DNA from: Rhizophagus irregularis
Lineage: Eukaryota; Glomeromycota; Glomeromycetes; Glomerales; Glomeraceae
Assembly: GCF_026210795.1 (NCBI RefSeq)
Contig: NC_089430.1
Location: 620,001-684,000 of the forward strand
Length of the DNA stretch: 64,000 nucleotides
Direction of reading: 5' to 3'
The notes under the pieces were generated by a model, which was not told the origin of the DNA, did not search any database, and worked only from the letters and a program-made list of their open reading frames with translations. The translations under genes and the position numbers were made by a program. Positions 57,313 through 64,000 of this stretch are shown here, piece by piece; position 1 is the stretch's first letter, and each line of letters opens with the position of its first letter.

Positions 57313-58079
57313 TACAATTTTCTACAATAATTTTGTATATTTTTTTTTCTTTCAGTTAGCGGCTGAATTTTAATTGGATAACGACAGTAAACCATGATTG
57401 TATTAATGCAGATGAAGATGAATTGGGCCGTTCCTAATTTTTTGTGGCGCAGTAGAATCGTTAGTTCAACAGCGTAACCTGATCAAAATTTCACTATCAC
57501 GTGACTTTGGACCGCATTACGACATTATGCACTAACGTGTGAAAATAAACAATGACGAATAATATAAGCTTTTGCCCACTCGAAAAAAACTAAGTCCCTC
57601 AGATAAATATAGTTTGGGTGAACAGTAGAGGGTGTGATTCCTGTGATGAATATTTTTCACTTTCTCGTGATAGTGAAAATTTGATGGTGTTACTGGGGAA
57701 AATAAAAAACTTTATGCACGAAAAATCACGTGACATTTTTCATCACCGGCGTCCTTTCCATTTTTCATAAGTGTCTTGGAGTAACAAAATCCTACTCGTC
57801 ACGCACTATCCGTCACATATGCGCCACACTTCAAGTTGCGTAATTTCGAGACATTTTTTTCAGGTTAGTTAACCGAACAACGTTCGGTCCATAACCAGCC
57901 AATCTTCTTTTCTTTTAGGCAAATTCTTCGATTTCACTTTCACATCTTTTTTTAGCCAGGTAGCATTTTTCATTCTTTAGAATCTTTAGGTTATTTGGAT
58001 GTCCTCTTTCACTAGCAATTCGGTTATGGTGAGCTTTTTATGGTGGTTTCCTTTTTTTGTTTTGTTGAAATTTTATTTA
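57313..58079. other. Intergenic stretch; dispersed repeat and MITE only
   Basis: Apart from the element at 57470-57695 and the repeat 57782-57865 shared with 36774-36845, nothing coding was found. Confidence 0.45.
57470..57695. mobile_element. 226-bp inverted-repeat element
   Basis: The left end CAGCGTAAC...ATCAAAATTTCACTATCACG pairs with the right end read inward CAGTAAC...ATCAAATTTTCACTATCACG. No clear target duplication. The inner sequence has no ORF. Probably a MITE. Confidence 0.6.
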
Positions 58080-58394
58080 AAAATTTTTAGATGATGAGAT
58101 AAATTTTGCATAACAGCTTTTTTGTCTTTTATATTATTTAAATTGATTGTTTTTTTATTTTGATAATTGGATAGACTTCGAACCAGAGATTTTGAAATTT
58201 TTTTTTTTTGAAAGGTAAGTTCGTCTAGTGATGTAATTTTTTATTAAATAAATTAAGACATTTCCTTTTTTTTTTGAAATGTAGGACCACAATCTTTTAG
58301 GACCGGTGACTATTACCCCTACAAGTTGTGAATAGGAACAAATTGGTACAATTCTCATTCCAGTTTTTGCAGAATACATGTGCATGTGATTAAA
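58080..58394 (-). repeat. Inverted repeat, right arm
   Basis: Partner of 51893-52215. On the minus strand it holds an open stretch (YSAKTGMRIVP, GVIVTGPKRLWSYIS) with a donor-like GAAAGGTAAGTTCG, but the other arm has stops at matching places. Directly after it, TTGCTCTGGGCAATAACTTA repeats 52437 in the direct orientation, so the junction is complex. Confidence 0.65.
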
Positions 58395-58587
58395 TAAATG
58401 TTGCTCTGGGCAATAACTTATTCAGCATATAAAACGATTCTATAGAATTCTTTTTTTTCCCTATGCAATATACATAAAAAGCAAACAAGAAATGTGTAAA
58501 TCGTTCCTTTTTTGGATAATGCAGACTGGCATTGCCCTTGAAGATGATGCATAGAGCTAATAGTAACTATATCCCTATAAAAAAAAA

Positions 58588-58757
58588 ATGTCCAGTTTTT
58601 GTTCAGAAATCGTCCGCCTATATTTTCCGGACAAAAACAGGATCTATAAACATCCGGAATATTGCAATATTCCGGACATTCATAAATAAGGAATTCGTCC
58701 AGTTTTTGCCATATATTTGTCCGTCATTTGTCCAAATTTTGATTATTCATAAATAAG
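58588..58757. repeat. Short direct repeats around CCGGAATATTGCAATATTCCGG core
   Basis: GTCCAGTTTTTG occurs at about 58589 and 58690, ATTCATAAATAAG at about 58680 and 58744, and a perfect palindrome with ATTGCAAT centre lies near 58653-58674. The 74-codon frame across it is repeat-borne. Confidence 0.5.
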
Positions 58758-58911
58758 TAATTTGCTTATATGATTTACTTTATAGTTTTTTTAGCAGTAT
58801 TATTTATTTATTCAAATTAAAAGCATAACAATAAAAATCATAGACTATTTATTATATTATAAAAAAAATAACTTTATTATAAATTAATCAATTAATACGA
58901 TATGCCTCCAT

Positions 58912-59055
58912 TAATATTATAATCTACTTTCATTAAAATTAAGATACAAGTAATTTTAACCTTGCTGAATAATTTTACTTAAGCATAAAAGAGTAGTTTC
59001 ATTTGAATAAAGTGATGAACTTACATTCTAAAGTTGGAAAATAGAAAAGTAAAAT
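58912..59055. repeat. Solitary diverged monomer of the 186-bp satellite
   Basis: Follows the satellite monomer in order: TTCATTAAAATTAAGATACAAG, TTTTAACCTTGCTGAATAATTT, ATAAAAGAGTAGTTTCATTTG and GTGATGAACTTACATTCTAAAGT match the 1.6-3.0 kb array with many substitutions. Confidence 0.55.
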
Positions 59056-59219
59056 TTAAAAATTAGTATTCAATTAAAAAATGCAACTTACTCTATGCAT
59101 ATCAGCGGGTTTGTTTCATTACCTATAATTATTGAATTTTGTTATATGAATAAAAATAAATGTTGCGAAGTTAATGCTTAGTATGATGTGCATATAATCC
59201 TAAAAAAAAATTTAAATTT

Positions 59220-59301
59220 GTCGCAATTTTATTTCTGGCCAGAATTAACATAATTTGGCTGAACTTAATTCTGGCCAAAACTTTATAATATTATTTGCGA
59301 C
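59220..59301. mobile_element. 82-bp palindromic MITE
   Basis: Ends GTCGCAA and TTGCGAC, with inner arms TTCTGGCCAGAATTAA and TTAATTCTGGCCA. Nearly the whole unit can fold on itself. No target duplication could be fixed. Confidence 0.6.
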
Positions 59302-59546
59302 GGAAAAAAAGAATACAAAAGAATATGTATTCTGTAAAATATATGTTGCGTCATGCTGCGGTCTTTGATAATATTAATGGGTTAACATTAAGTGTAAATA
59401 AAAAATTGATCATCCAATTGCAAAATTGGTTCATATAAACAAAACATGATGACATAATACATATACAATTTAAGAATCATATGTAAGTTTGTATCACACT
59501 TGATTTCAAAAAAAATTTTTTCTAACACTAATTTCAAAATAACAAA

Positions 59547-59828
59547 ATGGAAGAAGATAGTACTTATCCAACAAGTCGTTTTATTAAACTTTATGATAAA
59601 AAAAGAACTTTCTATTACAAAATCATAAAAGAGGGAATATATCCTCTTACCAATCAACTTCATTACACCAGAAATCCAAAACATCCAATTCCTCACAATT
59701 ATATTGTTGAAACTCAATATGGAAAAGCAAACCATATTGTAAAATGTTCAATTAATTATGTGGAAGGAAAACCTTTATTTAAAGTCAACTTTGGAGAAAA
59801 TTTTGCGAAAGATGAATTTTGTGAATAA
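59547..59828 (+). CDS. Small hypothetical protein
   Basis: 93 residues with normal, non-repetitive composition: RFIKLYDKKRTFYYKIIKEG, HYTRNPKHPIPHNYIVETQY and INYVEGKPLFKVNFGENFA. Basic N-terminal half; no signal peptide or membrane segment. Followed by TAATAAG and an A-rich flank. No family recognised. It may be a small gene or the last exon or remnant of a larger one, because it lies about 270 bp before a retroelement. The overlapping minus frame is the less likely reading. Confidence 0.4.
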   Translation: MEEDSTYPTSRFIKLYDKKRTFYYKIIKEGIYPLTNQLHYTRNPKHPIPHNYIVETQYGKANHIVKCSINYVEGKPLFKVNFGENFAKDEFCE

Positions 59829-60254
59829 TAAGAAGTTAATAAATGATTGAAAAATTCAAAAGTATTATGAGAAAAAGAAAAGTTATTAGTAATAAACCCG
59901 TAAACTACTATACTTCTATGAAGAAGGTAAAGGCAAGCCCGGTATAGGTTACTAAATAAAAAGAAAATTAAATGATATTATAAATATAAGAAATAATGAA
60001 ATGTTATTATTTGATATATGAAAAATAATTTTATTACAATAAAAGAATAATATGAAAGATTATAAAAGATAATAATGAATTATATGAAATAAATGATGTA
60101 ATAATGATGTAATATAAAAATAAAAAGAAATTGCGTAAGCATGTTGCGTAAACAATATAAAACGTAATAAAATATTTAATTGGAAAGAGAGAACATGAGT
60201 TCAATTACAAAAATGAATAAATAAAATAAAAATTATACTGCGACAAGTCATGTG

Positions 60255-60405
60255 TTAAAAGCGCAGTAAAAATCATGTGATTAAAACGCAGTAGAAAAAT
60301 AAAATGTTGTACAAATCACGTGAGTAATGTAAATCACGTGATGAAGCGCAGTAAATAAAAGAAATAAGAGAAAGTATAAGTCACGTGATAAGGCGCAGTA
60401 AAAGA
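60255..60405 (+). promoter_or_regulatory. Repeated TCACGTGA / GCGCAGTA boxes in LTR
   Basis: GCGCAGTAAA or AACGCAGTAG occurs four times and TCACGTGA (or TCATGTGA) four times, alternating, upstream of the TATA modules. CACGTG is the usual bHLH/E-box target; the pairing suggests an enhancer-like U3 array. Confidence 0.5.
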
Positions 60406-60689
60406 AATATATAGCTACCCTTAGGCAGAGGCGACTGATTAATAAAAATATAAATGAATAAGAAAATAATAGAAGAAATAGTTGTGTCGCCAGGGGCGTT
60501 ATGTCAACAGAAATTTTAGTACGTTGATCGCTTAAAAATCCGTGGCTATCCAATTATAATAAGAAAATGTAAATGTATTATAAAATAATATACGAGAAAT
60601 AAAATAATATGAAATAGATTTGAAATAAATATTTTGAAAGTTAATATAAGAAAAAGATTAAAAGTTATTAAAAGTTTAATGTTGTGTAT

Positions 60690-60802
60690 AGAACTGGGAG
60701 AACCCGGTATAAATAAGAGCACACTGGGAGGACCCAGTATAAATAAGCCTTTGTTAATGATCATATTAGTCTGACACTGGGTGGCCCCAGTTATAAATAA
60801 TC
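60690..60802 (+). promoter_or_regulatory. Three tandem palindrome-TATA modules in LTR
   Basis: ACTGGGAGAACCCGGTATAAATAA, then two further modules of the same design, with TATAAATAA at 60708-60716, 60738-60746 and 60792-60800. Each TATA is preceded by an imperfect palindrome (ACTGGG..CCCAGT). They look like triplicated core promoters. Confidence 0.6.
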
Positions 60803-61052
60803 CCTAGCTTTGATCACAGTTTATTTGTGCAAGATATAGAAATTTTATAAATAAAATTGCGATTATAGATTATATTATAGAATGTATAGAGAAATTATAG
60901 AATCAAAGCTGGAACTTTGAAAATATTAGAATTTAAATTGTGTTTTAAAGAAGTAAAAGATAAAAATAGTAATTTAAATGATGTTAAGTTAATGATAAAA
61001 TTTTATAAAATATAAATAAAAGTGAAATTATAAAATGTTTAAATAAATAAAA

Positions 61053-62000
61053 ATGTCTGATATATACGATGAATTAGAAGAGATTAAAAGAAGACATGAA
61101 ATAAAGAAACATAATGAATCAAAAGAAGAATATCAAGCAGATCCTTCATGCTTAAAATGTTATAGAACTGATGAAATAGAAATAAGAGATTGGTTTAAAA
61201 GATTTTGGAAAATTTTTCAAAAAGTAATACTGGAAGCAATGAGTTATAATAGAAACACATATACAAAATTAATGGAATATATAGTATTGACAAGAAAGGA
61301 TGGAGAAGAAAGTTATCCATCTAGTAAAAAGAAAAGAAATAAAGAATTTGAGAAAATAAAAAAAGAAGGAGAAAAACTGTTAGATATAGTCGTAAGGTCA
61401 ATTAAGTATAGAAATAAATCAGATTATAGAAAAATAGGAATTATATCAGTAATAAAAGTAATATGTGAACATTATATACTCAGTGAAGATAACGAGTTCA
61501 TATTAGATGATCAAACAGAAGAGAATTTGTTAGGGAATAAAGAATTGTTGATGTATAGATATATAATAGAAGATGATGAATTGGATATAAAATTTGCAAA
61601 ATTTGAAGAATGGTTGGAAGAAATAGAATTAGTAACTATTAAGAATAAAGGATATGGTACTATGAGAAATTTTAAAGAAATATTACATTTAGAAGAAAAT
61701 ATTGCAGAAGAAGAAAATAGAGAGAAAATCAAGAAGTTTCAGAAAAGTATAACATATCAATGGTGGGATGGAAATAAATATCCAAAACCATGGATGAACG
61801 ATGATTTAACAGATAAGATAATAGAGAAAATTGTAGAAACAAAAGGTTTTGTTGAAGAACAAAGTGACGTAGGAGAACTAGAAAGTTCAGATGATGTGGG
61901 AGAATCAAGTTCAAATGAAGGAGACGAACATATAGAAAGAATATACAGAAATTATTGGTTAAAGAATGGTTGTAAAATTGATATTGAAGAAATAAGATGA
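61053..62000 (+). CDS. Gag-like first ORF of the second Gypsy-like element
   Basis: 315 residues, strongly Glu/Lys-rich. The N-terminus contains CLKCYRTDEIEIRDWFKRFW, which parallels CIQCYPTDSIP...FEKFWLW at the start of Gag in the first element, so it is taken as a Gag homologue. No CCHC knuckle seen. Heavily AT-biased codon use (AAA, GAA, ATA). An acidic stretch (ELESSDDVGESSSNEGDEH) precedes the C-terminus, which ends with NYWLKNGCKIDIEEIR. Its role would be particle formation; this is inference from a short similarity. Confidence 0.5.
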   Translation: MSDIYDELEEIKRRHEIKKHNESKEEYQADPSCLKCYRTDEIEIRDWFKRFWKIFQKVILEAMSYNRNTYTKLMEYIVLTRKDGEESYPSSKKKRNKEFEKIKKEGEKLLDIVVRSIKYRNKSDYRKIGIISVIKVICEHYILSEDNEFILDDQTEENLLGNKELLMYRYIIEDDELDIKFAKFEEWLEEIELVTIKNKGYGTMRNFKEILHLEENIAEEENREKIKKFQKSITYQWWDGNKYPKPWMNDDLTDKIIEKIVETKGFVEEQSDVGELESSDDVGESSSNEGDEHIERIYRNYWLKNGCKIDIEEIR

Positions 62001-62048
62001 ATAATAAATTTTAGAGTAGAATATGAAATAATAAAAACTAAAGAATTT

Positions 62049-62339
62049 ATGAAATTTTACAAAACTATTGAAGAATTAGATGACAAAGGAATAGAAGAAG
62101 AGTTAAGAATATGGCATTATATGTATACAATAGAATGTCCAATGTGTAACAAAATAATATTAAAGAAAGAAGCAATAAAAGCGGTAGAATATAATAAAGA
62201 ATTTATAGAAAGAATATGTAAAAGTTGTTATGAAAAAGAATTAGAAAATGTAGAAGATGAGAATGAATTAGATGATGAAACAGAAATAGAGAAAAAATTA
62301 GAACAGTTAAAAAATCTAATCAAAATTTTAGAAATTTAA
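62049..62339 (+). CDS. Small Cys-containing ORF of the second element
   Basis: 96 residues; ECPMCNKIILKKEAI...RICKSCYEKE gives a CxxC-x(n)-CxxC zinc-ribbon-like pair, followed by an acidic helix. It may be a remnant of a longer Gag-Pol frame, or a separate protein; no family recognised. Confidence 0.4.
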   Translation: MKFYKTIEELDDKGIEEELRIWHYMYTIECPMCNKIILKKEAIKAVEYNKEFIERICKSCYEKELENVEDENELDDETEIEKKLEQLKNLIKILEI

Positions 62340-62372
62340 GTTTCTGATGGAGAATTATTAAGATTAATAAGT

Positions 62373-62804
62373 ATGGGATATAGAGATGTTGATATATTAA
62401 GTGCAGACTTTATAAGAAAATTTCAAGAATATAAAAATGAAACAGAAAAAGAAATAAGGAAAATATTAGATGAATATTTAAAGAAATTTGAAATTGAAGA
62501 AAGTGAAGAAGAAGTTGAAAAAGAAAATGATGATACAAATGATTCAGAAAAGATTGGAGAAATATTAGATCCAGAAGAACATGAGATTTGGGAAGAAAAT
62601 ACTGAAAGTTTTGATGAGAATGAATTTGAGAGCGAAAATGAAAATGTTATAAATACAGAAGGTTTTAGTTTAAGTCAAAATTCAGACTTGAATAATTCAT
62701 TGAATATTGAAGATTCTGATAGTGAAAGTGAAATATCTGATTATAATTTACAAGATTTATTTCAAGAAAATTTATTATTAAACATGGCAACATACGTTAT
62801 TTAA
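62373..62804 (+). CDS. Acidic ORF of the second element
   Basis: 143 residues, extremely Glu/Asp/Asn/Ser-rich (ESEEEVEKENDDTNDSEKI, NIEDSDSESEISD), N-terminal helix with EYKNETEKEIRKILDEYLKK. No catalytic motif. Possibly an acidic linker left after loss of pol. It sits immediately before the integrase where protease and RT would be expected. Confidence 0.4.
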   Translation: MGYRDVDILSADFIRKFQEYKNETEKEIRKILDEYLKKFEIEESEEEVEKENDDTNDSEKIGEILDPEEHEIWEENTESFDENEFESENENVINTEGFSLSQNSDLNNSLNIEDSDSESEISDYNLQDLFQENLLLNMATYVI

Positions 62805-62816
62805 TTTTAATATCCT

Positions 62817-63895
62817 ATGGGTGGCGTGTCACATTTTTGGTGCATGCTCCGAGAATTATCAGCACATTTTGGGATTCAAGCTACATATGAAAAAGTAAAA
62901 GAAAAATATTGGTGGAAGAATATGAAACGAGATGTAGAAAAATATGTAAAAAGTTGTGATAATTGCCAAAGAAGAAATAATCCACAAGGGTTACATGAAT
63001 TACATCCAATAGAAGTAAAAGAACCTTTTCATATGATTGGGATAGATGTGATAGGACCATTACCAAGAACAGAAGAAGGAAATAAATATATAGTAGTAGC
63101 AATAGATTTCTTTACGAAATGGCCAGAAGCAAAAGCAATAAAAGAAGCGAATGCAAAAGAAATATCAAAATTCATTTATGAAGAAATAATTTGTCGACAT
63201 GGTCACATGGATGTCCAAAGAAAATACTTACAGATAATGGATCAGAATTTAATAATCAATTAACTAAAAATCTTACCAAAAAATTTAATGTTCAACATAA
63301 ATTCTCAACTCCTTATCACCCTAAAACAAATGGATTAGTAGAACAATTTAATAAAACATTAATAGAATCATTGGCAAAATTAGTAAAAGAAAAATTAACG
63401 ATATATAGAAATAGAGAATATGAAGATAAAAATTGGGATCAAAGAATAGCACCAATATTGTTTGCATATAGAAGTAAAATACAGAAATCAAGTAAAATGA
63501 CACCATTTTATTTGACTTATGGAAGAAGAGTAATAATACCAAATGATGAAGAAGTTAAAGGAATTACAATGATTAAAAGAATAGAACATATAATAGAAGA
63601 ATTACCAATAAAAAGACATGAAGCAAAGAAGAATATTGAAAAAGCACAAGAACAACAAAAGAAATATCATGACAAAATTGGAAAACAAAAACAAAATTTT
63701 CAAATAGGAGATAAAGTATTATACTTTGATGCAGCAAAATACAAAACACATACAGGAAAACTAGAAGAAAAATGGAAGGGACCATATTATATACATGAAG
63801 TAATAATAAATGAATCGTACAAAATTAAAGAATTAAATGGAAGAATTTTAAGAAGACCACTCAGTGAATGGAGAATTATTAAAAGAATACTTTGA
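62817..63895 (+). pseudogene. Integrase of the second element, frameshifted by an 8-bp insertion
   Basis: The first frame (62817-63263) has the HHCC domain (HFGIQATYEKVKEKYWW, CDNCQRR) and GIDVIGPLP, FFTKWPEA. After RHG at about 63201 an 8-bp insertion (TCACATGG, copying the preceding ACATGG) shifts the frame. The second frame (63191-63895) carries KILTDNGSEFNN, NGLVEQFNKTLIESL and the GPY/F-like WKGPYYIHEV. Asp, Asp and Glu of the active site are thus all present but in two frames. The rest is well conserved with the first element's integrase, so damage looks recent. Confidence 0.8.
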
Positions 63896-64000
63896 TAGAG
63901 AAATATTTGAACCATATATAATAATATAATATGTTTGAGACCCGAATTCAATTCTTAATTTATGGGACATAAATTTTTCAAGAGGAGGATAAATGTAATA

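Larger units (their letters stand above)
60097..60905 (+). repeat. Putative 5' LTR of the second Gypsy-like element
   Basis: Boundaries inferred only from the 7-base match to the 3' LTR start and from the primer-site-like sequence after 60905. It carries the CACGTG cluster and the three TATA modules. The 3' LTR lies outside the window. Confidence 0.4.
60097..64000 (+). mobile_element. Second Gypsy-like element, no RT visible, truncated by the window end
   Basis: An integrase is preceded by gag-like and acidic ORFs; the 3' purine tract AAGAGGAGGATAAA is followed at 63994 by TGTAATA, taken as the first 7 bases of the 3' LTR. The same 7 bases occur at 60097 and 60108, the probable start of the 5' LTR, which would end near 60905 before AAGCTGGAACTTTG, a possible primer site. 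No protease, RT or RNase H motifs were found, so the element is non-autonomous or deleted. It resembles the element at 10.7-20.3 kb in purine tract, integrase and the CxxCYxTD start of its first ORF. Confidence 0.65.

Noticed and set aside
59388-59735. 115-codon minus frame
   Set aside because: Hydrophobic, low-information reading opposite the better plus frame 59547-59828.
60281-60764. Minus frames of 72-90 codons
   Set aside because: Lie across the putative LTR with its repeated boxes; no domain.

Overview
The window is very AT-rich eukaryotic nuclear DNA. Its gene content suggests an arbuscular mycorrhizal fungus (Glomeromycotina, Rhizophagus-like): a tyrosine-kinase-like kinase with HCDFHDGN and DLG motifs, paralogous F-box/leucine-rich proteins, a Q-rich protein, short GT-AG introns with ACTAAC-type branch points, and dense nested transposons. 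No rRNA, tRNA, CRISPR array or prokaryotic gene was seen. All calls are by eye; no search was run.

1-8.2 kb is a repeat desert: a 92-bp hairpin tandem repeat, a 186-bp satellite, a GTATAC-rich repeat, a 164-bp GATATC-rich repeat, a pogo-like MITE, a hAT-like MITE with 8-bp target duplication, and a decayed duplicated exon-intron fragment.

8.24-25.54 kb is one DNA transposon bounded by ~33-bp terminal inverted repeats, about 4 kb when emptied. It carries a decayed, intron-containing DDE-like transposase gene on the minus strand. A MULE-like MITE (9-bp duplication) sits in the transposase, a 5'-truncated LINE (14-bp duplication) sits in its zinc-binding tail, and a complete Ty3/Gypsy retrotransposon (548-bp LTRs, 4-bp duplication) sits in the LINE. 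Besides gag-pol, the Gypsy element carries a spliced antisense bZIP-like gene and a late sense ORF.

26.45-33.2 kb is the most remarkable part: a minus-strand kinase gene whose N-terminal coding sequence is split into 48 consecutive 3-nt exons plus one 6-nt and one 1-nt exon. They are separated by homologous ~75-120 nt introns and read 51 codons without a stop into the kinase domain. With two normal 5' exons and two 3' exons the model has 54 exons and 457 codons.

34.2-36.7 kb is a purine-rich minisatellite and spliced-looking repeat region. 37.9-45.4 kb has an unidentified terminal exon, a Q/P-rich protein gene and a 5'-truncated LINE with 15-bp duplication. 45.5-48.3 kb holds three more MITEs. 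48.8-57.3 kb is a segmental duplication, each copy with a ~510-residue F-box gene; a MITE in one copy has its empty site in the other. 60.1-64.0 kb is a second Gypsy-like element without reverse transcriptase, whose 3' LTR begins at the very end of the window.
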